Source of the DNA: Candidatus Pacearchaeota archaeon
Lineage (GTDB): Archaea; Nanobdellota; Nanobdellia; Pacearchaeales; GW2011-AR1
Reading direction: 5' to 3'
Assembly (NCBI GenBank): GCA_018304985.1
Contig: JAGVWP010000029.1
Coordinates: 1-45,925 of the forward strand
DNA length: 45,925 nt
Of this stretch, positions 7,255-16,441 are shown piece after piece. The notes beneath the pieces are model-generated. The model was not told where the DNA came from and made no database searches. It was given only the letters and a program-made list of their open reading frames with translations. The position numbers and the translations under genes were made by a program. Numbering within the stretch: the first letter of the stretch is position 1; each line of letters begins with the position of its first letter.

Positions 7255-10086
7255 ATGTACGACTTTAAACAAATTGAAGAAGAAGCTGCAAAGATATTAA
7301 GCAAAAAGGAAATACAGAAAGCTGTTGCTGATGATGGGAAAAGAAAAAAGCTATTTAGTTTCCTTGAAGGTCCTCCAACTGCAAATGCACCTCCCGGACT
7401 GCATCATCTTGAAGTACGAACTTACAAAGATATAATCAATAAGTTTAGGTATATGCAAGGATATAATGTTCCTAGAAAAGCTGGATGGGATTGTCACGGT
7501 CTGCCTATTGAGGTTCAGATTGAGAAAAAATTAGGATTAAACAGCAAGAAAGATATTTTAAAACACGGAGAGGCAAAATTCATAAAAGAATGCAAAAAGA
7601 GTGTTTTTTCTTATATAAAATCCTGGAATACTTCTACTAAAAAATTAAATTACTGGATTGATTTGGAAAATCCGTATGTTACTTTAGAAAATGATTATAT
7701 TGAAAGTGTTTGGTGGAGCTTGAAACAGCTTTATGATAAAAAACTTCTTTATGAAGCGCATAAGGTTGTTCCTTTCTGTCCTAGATGTGAAACTCCATTA
7801 TCAAGCCATGAAGTTGCTCAAGGATATAAAAAAGTAAAGGAAGATTCTGTTGTTGTTAAAATGAGGTTAAAAACAGGTGAGAATTTATTAGTTTGGACAA
7901 CTACTCCTTGGACGCTTCCGGCAAACTTAGCTGTTGTGGTAAATCCCGATATTGATTATGCCTATATTGAAGAAAGAGAAGTTTATATTGTTGCCAAAGA
8001 CCTTGCAGAGAAATTATTCGAAGATCCCAATATAATTAAAACAGTTAAAGGAAAAAAATTAATAGGCATGACATATGAACCTTTATTTAATTATTTTAAA
8101 AATTTAGAAAGCGAAAAAGCATTTAGGATAATTGGCGGGGATTTTGTAACAACAGAAGATGGAACAGGGTTAGTTCATATGGCTCCTGCTTTTGGAGAGG
8201 TGGATTATGATGTATGCAAGAAAGAAGGATTGCCTTTTATTCAGCCGGTTGATGAAACAGGCAAGTTTACAAGTGAGGTTCCAGATTTTCAAGGCAGATT
8301 TATAAAAAGCACTGATAAAGATATTATTAAAAAACTGGAAAACAGCAATCAGTTATTCAGGGTTATTCCTTATGATCATGATTATCCTTTCTGCTGGCGT
8401 TGCAATACACCGTTAATGTATTATGCAATTAAATCATGGTTTATTGCTGTTACAAAATACAAGAAAAGATTAATTCAGCTAAATGAAGAAATAAACTGGG
8501 TTCCGGAACATATTCGGGAAGGAAGATTTGGAGAATGGCTTGCAAATGTCAAAGATTGGGCATTATCAAGAAAAAAGTTCTGGGGAACTCCATTGCCAAT
8601 ATGGCGTTGCCAGCATTGCAGCAATGAAGAAGTCATTGGCAGTATTGAAGAGCTTAAGAAAAAATCCTTAAAAAAATTAAGTGATAAAGAAGTTGATCTG
8701 CATAAGCCTTGGATTGATAATGTAAAATTAAAATGTTCTAAATGCAAGAAAGAAATGTCAAGAGTTTCAGATGTAATTGACTGCTGGTATGATTCTGGAT
8801 CTGCGACTTTTGCGCAGTTTCACTATCCTTTTGAAAATAAAGATGAATTCAAAAAAAGATTTCCATATAATTTTATCTCAGAAGCAATAGATCAGACAAG
8901 AGGCTGGTTTTATACACTTCATGTTCTTGCAACAATATTATTTGATGATATTGCTTATAAAAATGTAATCTGCGCAGGACATATTGTTGATGAAAAAGGC
9001 GAGAAAATGTCAAAATCTAAAGGCAATATATTAAATCCTGATCAAGTGCTGAAAGAGGTTGGAGTTGATGCAACACGTCTTCAATTCTGCACTGTTGATA
9101 TTGGAGATTCAAAAAGATTTGGAATAAACCTTGTTAAAGAAGATATTATCCCGTTTTTGAATATCTTATGGAATACTTACCAGTTTTATAATCAGATTGA
9201 TAATGATGAAAAAGCTGAAGTAAAAGTTGAGGATAAGTGGATTATTTCCAGATTAAATTCAGTTATAAAAGCCTCAACTGAAGCTCTTGAAGCTTACAAG
9301 ATTGAAAAAGCTCTTTATCCTATAATGGATTTTGTTACAAAAGATTTCTCGAGAACATACATAAAAATAATAAGAGACAGAGAGGACAAAAATGTCAAGC
9401 TTGTTGTCGGAGAGGTAATTGATAAAATCTCGAGATTGCTTGCACCTTATGCTCCAAATATAACCGAAGTAATTCACAAATCTTTTAATAAAAGTTCAAA
9501 ATCTGTACATTTAGAATCATGGCCTGAATATGACAAGGGAAAAATAAATTCAAAGCTTGAAGAGGAATTTTCAGTTGCATTGAATATTATTGAAAAAGGA
9601 TTGGCTGAGAGGGATAAGTTAAAAATCGGTCTGAAATGGCCGTTGGCAAAAGCAACAATATATTTATCAGATAAATCTGTCTTTTCAAAAGCATTAAATG
9701 AAATTATTAAAAGTCAGCTTAATATAAAAGATATTAATATTAAACTTGGCAAAAAATTAAGTGAAATAAAAGTAGAATTTGACACAGAAACAACTCCAGA
9801 ACTGGAAGCTGAGGGTTATGCAAGAAATATTGCAAGACAAGTTCAAGGCTTCAGGAAAAAATTAGGAATGGTAAAAACTGATAAAATTCAGTTAACACTA
9901 GCAGTAAGTAGTGATATTCAATTATTGTTGCAGAGGCAAGAAATGTTTATTAAGGACAGAACAAATGCTATTAGAATTTCAATAACCTCAGATAAAGGAG
10001 CAAGCCTTAAACTAAAGGGTTTTTCCGAGGATAAATTTAATATAAAAGACCGGGAAATAACTATTTATCTAAAGAAAAACAAGTAA
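7255..10086 (+). CDS. ileS: isoleucyl-tRNA synthetase
   Basis: GPPTANAPPGLHHLEVRTYKDI, GWDCHGLPIEV, GEKMSKSKGN; ATG at 7255 is a more likely start than 7240. Confidence 0.95.
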   Translation: MYDFKQIEEEAAKILSKKEIQKAVADDGKRKKLFSFLEGPPTANAPPGLHHLEVRTYKDIINKFRYMQGYNVPRKAGWDCHGLPIEVQIEKKLGLNSKKDILKHGEAKFIKECKKSVFSYIKSWNTSTKKLNYWIDLENPYVTLENDYIESVWWSLKQLYDKKLLYEAHKVVPFCPRCETPLSSHEVAQGYKKVKEDSVVVKMRLKTGENLLVWTTTPWTLPANLAVVVNPDIDYAYIEEREVYIVAKDLAEKLFEDPNIIKTVKGKKLIGMTYEPLFNYFKNLESEKAFRIIGGDFVTTEDGTGLVHMAPAFGEVDYDVCKKEGLPFIQPVDETGKFTSEVPDFQGRFIKSTDKDIIKKLENSNQLFRVIPYDHDYPFCWRCNTPLMYYAIKSWFIAVTKYKKRLIQLNEEINWVPEHIREGRFGEWLANVKDWALSRKKFWGTPLPIWRCQHCSNEEVIGSIEELKKKSLKKLSDKEVDLHKPWIDNVKLKCSKCKKEMSRVSDVIDCWYDSGSATFAQFHYPFENKDEFKKRFPYNFISEAIDQTRGWFYTLHVLATILFDDIAYKNVICAGHIVDEKGEKMSKSKGNILNPDQVLKEVGVDATRLQFCTVDIGDSKRFGINLVKEDIIPFLNILWNTYQFYNQIDNDEKAEVKVEDKWIISRLNSVIKASTEALEAYKIEKALYPIMDFVTKDFSRTYIKIIRDREDKNVKLVVGEVIDKISRLLAPYAPNITEVIHKSFNKSSKSVHLESWPEYDKGKINSKLEEEFSVALNIIEKGLAERDKLKIGLKWPLAKATIYLSDKSVFSKALNEIIKSQLNIKDINIKLGKKLSEIKVEFDTETTPELEAEGYARNIARQVQGFRKKLGMVKTDKIQLTLAVSSDIQLLLQRQEMFIKDRTNAIRISITSDKGASLKLKGFSEDKFNIKDREITIYLKKNK

Positions 10087-10201
10087 ATTTAAATTTTGCC
10101 CTGTAGGAATGAATATAAAAAATAACCATTTTACAGAAACACCATGATAAAAACATTTAAATATACAAATTTACTAAGAATAGTGAATCAAAAATTAAAA
10201 A

Positions 10202-11020
10202 ATGATTGTTAAAGAGGAATTTTTAGGAAGGCTAAGAAAAATATTTGACTTGAATCTTTACGAGGTGAAGGTATGGACTGCGTTGCTTTCTCGAGGTGTA
10301 TCTACTGCTGGAGAATTAAGCAATATCAGCGATGTTCCAAGATCAAGGACTTATGATATCCTAGAGTCATTAGAGAAAAAAGGATTTATTGTAATGAAAC
10401 TAGGAAAGCCGATAAAATTTGTTGCATTGAAACCAGAAGAAGTTATTGAAAGAGTTAAAAGAAATTTAGTTGTTGATGCAAGAGAAAAAAGCAAGAGGCT
10501 TGAAGAATTAAAAGGAGATGATGTTTTAAAAGAGTTAAGCACTTTATTCACACAGGGAGTCAAGTTTATTGAGCCAAGCGACCTTTCCGGAAGCTTGAGA
10601 GGAAGGAATAATATTTATAATCATTTAGATATGCTATTAGGTGGCGCTGAGAAAACAGTTACTATTGTAACAACTGCTGACGGAATAAACAGAAAGTTAG
10701 AAGCACTGATGCCTGGATTGGATAAAGCAAGAAGAAGAGGAGTTAAGATAAGAATTGCTGCTCCAATAACAGAAGCTAATGAAAAATATGCAAGAGAGCT
10801 GGCCAGAGTTGCTGAGGTGAGGGGGGTTAAGGGACTGCATGCAAGATTCTCGGTTATTGACGGCGAACAATTAATGTTTATGCTTCTTGATGACCAGAAT
10901 GTCCACCCAAGCTATGATGTTGGTGTTTGGATTAATACTCCTTTCTTTGCCCATGCTTTGGAGCAGATGTTTGAGCTTGCATGGAAAGATTTCAAGCCTG
11001 TTAAGGCAAGCAGGAAATAG
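10202..11020 (+). CDS. TrmB-family transcriptional regulator
   Basis: N-terminal wHTH LNLYEVKVWTALLSRGVSTAGELSNISDVPRSRTYDILESLEKKGF plus C-terminal sensor domain. Confidence 0.85.
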   Translation: MIVKEEFLGRLRKIFDLNLYEVKVWTALLSRGVSTAGELSNISDVPRSRTYDILESLEKKGFIVMKLGKPIKFVALKPEEVIERVKRNLVVDAREKSKRLEELKGDDVLKELSTLFTQGVKFIEPSDLSGSLRGRNNIYNHLDMLLGGAEKTVTIVTTADGINRKLEALMPGLDKARRRGVKIRIAAPITEANEKYARELARVAEVRGVKGLHARFSVIDGEQLMFMLLDDQNVHPSYDVGVWINTPFFAHALEQMFELAWKDFKPVKASRK

Positions 11021-11023
11021 AAA

Positions 11024-11097
11024 ATAAAGACAACCAATATAAAAACCTCCAGCGGGTTTCTATGCATCCAACAACCACTTATCAAACTTTCCTTTGA
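11024..11097. repeat. dispersed repeat family B, copy 1
   Basis: ataaagacaaccaatataaaaacctccagcgggtttctatgcatccaacaaccacttatcaaactttccttt; near-identical in inverted orientation at 31583-31674. Confidence 0.75.
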
Positions 11098-11255
11098 ATA
11101 AGTGATAAGAACTTCTTGAATCAATACAATAAAAAATTTTCATTAGAGAAAATTTATGGCTGATTTTTATGAGAAAGTTACTTATTCTCAACAATCAAGG
11201 TAACTTTCATTGGCTTAATCCCAAAATATTTAAAGCTTAATAGATATTCAAATTT

Positions 11256-11543
11256 ATGTATAATCTAATAAATTTTGCATTAAACTTAATGGAAGAACAG
11301 AATTATGGAAGGCCAAAATTTATGCCATCACAAAATCCGAAACTTAATATTATGCAAAATCCAGATATAAACCCCGATCAAAATCCTTCTATCAATTCTT
11401 CACAAAATCCTAACATAAATCCTACACAAAACCCTCATGGATGGAAAAATAATCAATGGAGATTATTTCAAAGAACAATTATCTGGGTCTATTTAAATGA
11501 GGAGCAGAGAAGGGAATGTAACAGATTTTTACGGTCTCTCTAG
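11256..11543 (+). CDS. hypothetical Asn/Pro-rich octapeptide-repeat protein
   Basis: QNPxxNxx octapeptide repeats from 24-nt tandem units. Confidence 0.6.
   Translation: MYNLINFALNLMEEQNYGRPKFMPSQNPKLNIMQNPDINPDQNPSINSSQNPNINPTQNPHGWKNNQWRLFQRTIIWVYLNEEQRRECNRFLRSL
11331..11438 (+). repeat. 24-nt in-frame tandem repeat (4 full copies plus partial)
   Basis: caaaatccg.., caaaatcca.., caaaatcct.., caaaatcct.., caaaaccct.. starting at 11331, 11355, 11379, 11403 and 11427. Confidence 0.85.
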
Positions 11544-11674
11544 TAAATTAAGTTAAGAGGTTAATATTAGCATTTTTCTTTATTTTTATGGTAGATACTT
11601 AACAATTGTTAATGCAAAAATATAAATAAGGGTGGTTTTTCAAGGTTATAGGGTGTAAGTTAGTTTAAGATAAG

Positions 11675-12250
11675 ATGTCATATTGCCATAAATGTGGAAC
11701 TAAAAATGATGAGGAAAGTTCGTTCTGTGAAAGCTGTGGTAATAAAATAAAAGAACTTATTCAAGAAACAGAAAGAAGTATTAAAAAGAGCCATAAGGGT
11801 TTATTTATTTTTATTATATTTTTACTTATTATTGGGTATATTGTACTGGATATTTGGGCAATGACTCAATTACAACCAGTAATTAACGCAGATAGTATCT
11901 TAAATTCAGTTAGTAATTTTGAGGGTAATACTGGATTAACCTCTGCATCTGCTTCTACAACAATTAGAATAGAAAATCCGACTTTTGTTCCTATAATTGC
12001 GGGGAAAGTTGTGTATGATGCAGGATATGGAACTACTAAGGTTGTTGAAGGTAAAACAGGCATGGTTATTGTAGGACCTTATGCAACACAAGATTTGCCT
12101 GCCGATGTAAAAGTTTCTTATGTTAATGCAGGAGTTGCCGGATTTAAAGGGATAAAAAATGCTATTTTTGGAGGAGATGATAAAATAAATGCAAATGCTT
12201 ATATGGATGTAGGCATTACTAAATTCCAACTGGGGAGATATGAAAGATGA
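11675..12250 (+). CDS. zinc-ribbon + TM + extracytoplasmic domain (LEA14-like) protein
   Basis: YCHKCGTKNDEESSFCESCGNK then TM IFIIFLLIIGYIVLDIWA then beta-rich domain. Confidence 0.7.
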   Translation: MSYCHKCGTKNDEESSFCESCGNKIKELIQETERSIKKSHKGLFIFIIFLLIIGYIVLDIWAMTQLQPVINADSILNSVSNFEGNTGLTSASASTTIRIENPTFVPIIAGKVVYDAGYGTTKVVEGKTGMVIVGPYATQDLPADVKVSYVNAGVAGFKGIKNAIFGGDDKINANAYMDVGITKFQLGRYER

Positions 12251-13866
12251 AAAAATTATTTTTACTTTTGTTTTTTGGGATATTTTTTATTAGTTTTGTT
12301 AATGCTGAGTGTAATGGTGGAGCGGATTTAGATATTAATAAAATAGAACGAACTCCAGGAGATAGTATATTTAAAATTGTTGCAACAGCAAATGGTAATG
12401 GAGATTGTTTAAATATAGCTTGGACAAAAGAGGATATAAATAATTTGCTTAATAAAGCATCTCCTGATGAATTAACTAATAAAGATATAACAGGTAGTAT
12501 AAATTTAGTCTCGCAAGAAGAAAAATTTAATACTTATGGATATGAATCTTTGTATAAATATAATATTGATTCTCCAGGATGGTTTGGTTCATGTGAAAGT
12601 CTTTGTAAAAATAAAGGATATCAAACTTTAGCCCCAGATGGATATGCGATAAGAAATGGATTTATCTTTGGATGTTATTGTGTTCATAAATCAGATTTAA
12701 TTGGCTCGGTGGGTAATATTGGTTCTAGAACTTTTAATGATAAAGTTAATGTTTTGTTTTCAGGATTAAATCCTTATACAATTGATACCTCCTATTCTCA
12801 GACAAGTGATGCTGTCGGATCTGGGAATATAGGAGGCAAAGTTGATATTGTTTATAGAGGAAGTTTAATTGGTAATAATTTTTTAACTCCTCCAGCCTTT
12901 AATCCATTTAAAAAACCAGATGGAAGTCATTTATTAGTTAAAGGTACTTCTTCACTGGCAGTAGATATTTCAACTACTTTAATAAATTGTCTTGGTAATG
13001 CAGGTAATTCAGATTTAGCTCAAGGATGTATAAGTGATTATAATAATAGGATTTCTTCTTTATTTGCAGTTGATAAAACTCAAGATTGGGTAAGTAGTCA
13101 GAATATTGTTAAAACAACATCTTTTATTGGAGATGATTTAATTGTAGAAAAAAATATTTATTCAACTACTTGGCCCCAGTTTACACTTACATTTGATGCT
13201 GCTTGGGCAGGAGTTCATTGGATCACTGGACAACCTAAAGTTACTTGTCCAAATAGTGGAGTGTTTGATAGTGGTGAGACAAAGGAAACTACCTTTTTAG
13301 TTCAGAATGTAGCTAATGAGAAAGGGGCATTTAGTTTAGATTTAAATTGTGGAGATTTAAGTTCAACATTAAGTACTAATAAAATGCTTTTAGATTTAGG
13401 TCAGTTTGGTAATGTTACCTCTACTTTAACTTTTTCTACTGATCAGGATCAAAATTTTAATTGTAACTTTAAGGCTTATGCAACACGAGATCCATCAAAG
13501 TCTGATGAGTGTTCATTTAGTGTTGAAGTGAAAAAAGTAGATAAACCTATTGTGAATATTGGGAATAGTAGTTCATCTTCAATAACAGGTAATATAATTG
13601 GAAGCAGTGGTGTAGGAGAGTCAAAAGGAATGATAATCTTAGTGATATTTGTTATTTTAATTGTAGGATTAATAAGTTATTTAATTTATTCAAAGAAAAA
13701 AGGTAAAAGTAAAGAAGAAGTGTCTATCAATGATAAAAAAGAATCGTCTGGAAAACATTGCACTAAATGTGGACATCCTCTGAAAGTGGATGCTCAATTT
13801 TGTAATAAATGTGGTGAGAAAGCTAAAGTAAAAGCTAAAGTAAAAGTTAAAAAGAAAAGAAAATAA
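12247..13866 (+). CDS. secreted/membrane protein with C-terminal TM and cytosolic zinc ribbon
   Basis: Signal peptide, TM MIILVIFVILIVGLISYLIY, then HCTKCGHPLKVDAQFCNKCGEK; ATGA overlap with upstream gene. Confidence 0.8.
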   Translation: MKKLFLLLFFGIFFISFVNAECNGGADLDINKIERTPGDSIFKIVATANGNGDCLNIAWTKEDINNLLNKASPDELTNKDITGSINLVSQEEKFNTYGYESLYKYNIDSPGWFGSCESLCKNKGYQTLAPDGYAIRNGFIFGCYCVHKSDLIGSVGNIGSRTFNDKVNVLFSGLNPYTIDTSYSQTSDAVGSGNIGGKVDIVYRGSLIGNNFLTPPAFNPFKKPDGSHLLVKGTSSLAVDISTTLINCLGNAGNSDLAQGCISDYNNRISSLFAVDKTQDWVSSQNIVKTTSFIGDDLIVEKNIYSTTWPQFTLTFDAAWAGVHWITGQPKVTCPNSGVFDSGETKETTFLVQNVANEKGAFSLDLNCGDLSSTLSTNKMLLDLGQFGNVTSTLTFSTDQDQNFNCNFKAYATRDPSKSDECSFSVEVKKVDKPIVNIGNSSSSSITGNIIGSSGVGESKGMIILVIFVILIVGLISYLIYSKKKGKSKEEVSINDKKESSGKHCTKCGHPLKVDAQFCNKCGEKAKVKAKVKVKKKRK

Positions 13867-13883
13867 GTTTTTTTCAAGTTTTT

Positions 13884-14243
13884 TTAATTAGTTATAAGTG
13901 TAGGCTTCAAATTTTTCTGGGAAAATTTAAGTTTTTCTATTTTATATTTATATCGAAAAAATAATATTATAAACATGATTATAATAATTCCTAACATTAT
14001 AATTCCAGTTTTAATTAAATCACTATTTATTATTTTGTTTATTTCTTCAGTTGTTGGTTCATCAACTGAAGTTTTACTCGATCCTGAAGCAATGCCCGCC
14101 TTCCAATTACTTTCGCTTGATATGGATTTCTTACCAATATCCATTTTAGTAAAATTAAATATTATCAAAACTACTATTATAACACATAATGTCATCAAAA
14201 TCGTAATAATTAATGTACTAGTAGATTCCATAATTTTTTTCAT
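13884..14243 (-). CDS. hypothetical two-TM membrane protein
   Basis: 119 aa with N- and C-terminal hydrophobic segments. Confidence 0.55.
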   Translation of the reverse strand: MKKIMESTSTLIITILMTLCVIIVVLIIFNFTKMDIGKKSISSESNWKAGIASGSSKTSVDEPTTEEINKIINSDLIKTGIIMLGIIIIMFIILFFRYKYKIEKLKFSQKNLKPTLITN

Positions 14244-14277
14244 ACTTTTTAAACAAATAACTAAAATTTAAACCTTC

Positions 14278-14499
14278 CTAATTCACTTTTTTCAAAGAAA
14301 ATAACCTCTCAATTTTATTAGTCTTTTTTCCCTGCCTTTCTTTAACAAGATTCATCTTTTTCATAAACTCAAGAGCTTTAATAGTAGTCTCCCATTGAGA
14401 TTTAACTTCTTCTGATATTCCTTTAACTGATAATTCTTTTTCTTTATTCAGCAATTTAATAATATCTTCAATAACATCAAGTATATTTCTTCTTCCCAT
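14278..14499 (-). CDS. small winged-helix-like transcriptional regulator
   Basis: 73 aa; DVIEDIIKLLNKEKELSVKGISEEVKSQWETTIKALEFMKKMNLVKERQGKK. Confidence 0.65.
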   Translation of the reverse strand: MGRRNILDVIEDIIKLLNKEKELSVKGISEEVKSQWETTIKALEFMKKMNLVKERQGKKTNKIERLFSLKKVN

Positions 14500-14554
14500 C
14501 TGTGTAAAAGCACAGATAGTTTTTTATACCAAATATGTGTAATTATACAGATAG
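14498..14554. promoter_or_regulatory. tandem inverted-repeat operators between divergent genes
   Basis: ATCTGTG-taaaag-CACAGAT (14498-14517) and ATATGTGTAATTATACAGATAG (14533-14554). Confidence 0.7.
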
Positions 14555-14559
14555 ATAAA

Positions 14560-14772
14560 ATGGCAAGCTGGAGCTTTTCTAATGGTTTGGACTATGGACT
14601 AAATGATACTTGGAGTATTGCTTACGAAATGAAACAGAAAAATATAATTGGTGAAAAGGCTTCTTTATGGTTGTTATTGGGTGTGGGATTAGTTAGTTTA
14701 TTTCTTCTTTGGAGATTGAGAAGAAGATTAAGAATTAAAACTATTAAGCAGCAATACCTAAGTTATGCTTAA
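14560..14772 (+). CDS. small single-pass membrane protein
   Basis: 70 aa; TM SLWLLLGVGLVSLFLLWRL. Confidence 0.55.
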   Translation: MASWSFSNGLDYGLNDTWSIAYEMKQKNIIGEKASLWLLLGVGLVSLFLLWRLRRRLRIKTIKQQYLSYA

Positions 14773-15028
14773 ATTGTAATTTTGCTATATTAAACATTTG
14801 TTTAACTTCTTCAGATAAATTCTCTTCAAATAGCTCTTTTTTTGAGTTTAACTTTAATTTAATATATTCGTCAGCACAAGATCTTGAAATAAAATAAATA
14901 TCTTTAAAATCTAATATTATATTCTTTTCAGAACTACGATTAACAAAATCAAAAAATTCAGACATTGCTTTCCTTGTTACAATATTATCAAAAAAGAAAT
15001 GCTTCAGGAAAATTCTTTCTGTAGCCAT
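14744..15028 (-). CDS. STAS-like (DUF4325-type) protein
   Basis: IILDFKDIYFISRSCADEYIKLKL matches the DUF4325 pattern. Confidence 0.75.
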   Translation of the reverse strand: MATERIFLKHFFFDNIVTRKAMSEFFDFVNRSSEKNIILDFKDIYFISRSCADEYIKLKLNSKKELFEENLSEEVKQMFNIAKLQFKHNLGIAA

Positions 15029-15029
15029 A

Positions 15030-15479
15030 TTATTCTACATACTCATAGATATTTAAGTCTTTCTCAGGAACCTTAAATCTCATGTATACAAAAGTACCAT
15101 TTAAAGGAGCATCAATGTCCATATTAACCGGTTCTTGATTAGGCTTTATAATAACTAATCCGTTTCTGGATAAAATGTGAAATTCTCCATTTAGACCCTC
15201 CTGCACAAGTCTTTTTGATGTTCCAAGACCTCGCCCTCTTCCAGATTCGTTAATTTTCGTAGAAACTCCTCTTAGTGCTTTTAGGATTGCATCACTATCA
15301 CTTAAAAAAGAAATAGAGTTTGTAGAATAAACTCCTGGAATTGTAAGACCATTATCTAAAACCCCTATGTCAATATGTCCTTTATTCTTAAAAAACTGCA
15401 CCATTACTGAACCATGAGTAAATTCGGAATGTTCACTTATATTATCCGATAATTCTGATACTAAATAAAAAGCTCCCAT
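15030..15479 (-). CDS. HATPase_c ATP-binding protein (anti-sigma/histidine-kinase-like ATPase); true N-terminus may lie upstream
   Basis: N-box LVSELSDNISEHSEF, GVLDNGLTIP, GRGRGLGTSKRLVQEGLNGEFHILSRNG. Confidence 0.8.
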   Translation of the reverse strand: MGAFYLVSELSDNISEHSEFTHGSVMVQFFKNKGHIDIGVLDNGLTIPGVYSTNSISFLSDSDAILKALRGVSTKINESGRGRGLGTSKRLVQEGLNGEFHILSRNGLVIIKPNQEPVNMDIDAPLNGTFVYMRFKVPEKDLNIYEYVE

Positions 15480-15541
15480 ATGGGTGTTTTTTGGAAAATT
15501 ATCTTTTATTACTTTTAAAACTTGATTTATTTCTTCTTCAA

Positions 15542-15889
15542 TTACTTTTGGGACTCTTTCCTTTCATTTATTGAAAAATGGTGTATTGGCATATAAGTAA
15601 GACTTGACCCTTCTTTTCCAAAGGGAAAACCAACTATAGAAAGATAATTTTTTACACTTTTATTCAATGGTTCCTTAAAAACAATATTTTGGCCTGTTTT
15701 ATTTACTTGAGATATTTTATCACTTAATAATAAAGCAGAACAAGGTAAAATCCATTCAAGATTAGTTAAGTCTATAATTAATTCTGGTTTATTAAGGCTT
15801 AATTCATTATCAATCTCTTTGATTATAACCAAACAATCTTTTATCTGTTGTAATGGATCATCACAATTTTTTAAGTTTACTTCAACCAT
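15542..15889 (-). CDS. STAS-domain protein
   Basis: ELIIDLTNLEWILPCSALLLSDKI...YLSIVGF. Confidence 0.65.
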   Translation of the reverse strand: MVEVNLKNCDDPLQQIKDCLVIIKEIDNELSLNKPELIIDLTNLEWILPCSALLLSDKISQVNKTGQNIVFKEPLNKSVKNYLSIVGFPFGKEGSSLTYMPIHHFSINERKESQK

Positions 15890-16038
15890 CGATCAACTAA
15901 AAAAAGATACTTTAAATCTTTTTATATCCCCAAACCTACTTCTTTTTTAATAATCCATTTTTATTTTTTAGAATTCTAATAATAAATTTAAAAAACTAAA
16001 AGAAGAAAAAGGAAAAATAAAAAACTAAAAACAAAAAT

Positions 16039-16377
16039 TTAATTTCTAGCCAAACTAAAGACATTCTTGATTGCTACAATTACTGTAGCAGGTGTGAAAA
16101 TTGCGAGCAATGCAGCCAATATTCCTTCAACATACATAACTCCTGTAAACACGCTTCCGCCCAATGCACTTGCTATGATTAACACAGCTCCTGAAAGCAA
16201 GAACGGAGTTACTTCTTTGCCTGTAACATTCAATAATCCCACTATTAATCCTATTAGAACAAGGACAAGTATCCAAACGCCGTCAGCAGCACCCATTGCT
16301 CCAAGGATTACAGCAAGAACTACGCCGGCTAGAAAAGCCCAACTTGCTAATTTACCCAAACTATTTCCTTTTGCCAT
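16039..16377 (-). CDS. small multi-TM membrane protein, paralogue of 16442-16657
   Basis: MAKGNSLGKLASWAFLAGVVLAVILG...; SD aaaggagg. Confidence 0.65.
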   Translation of the reverse strand: MAKGNSLGKLASWAFLAGVVLAVILGAMGAADGVWILVLVLIGLIVGLLNVTGKEVTPFLLSGAVLIIASALGGSVFTGVMYVEGILAALLAIFTPATVIVAIKNVFSLARN

Positions 16378-16441
16378 TTATACCTCCTTTTAATTTTTTT
16401 AATTATGAAACTTCCTTATTTCGTTATATTTTAATTATATT

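Noticed and set aside
8475-8747. Antisense ORF inside ileS
   Set aside because: Opposite strand of a strongly supported IleRS coding region; low-complexity translation, no promoter or SD evidence
10912-11124. Minus-strand ORF with ISGCWMHRNPLEVFI
   Set aside because: The translation is generated by repeat family B (same peptide appears from the 31583 copy) and overlaps the 3' end of trmB; treated as spurious
16067-16393. Plus-strand 108-aa ORF
   Set aside because: Antisense to a clear SD-preceded membrane-protein gene
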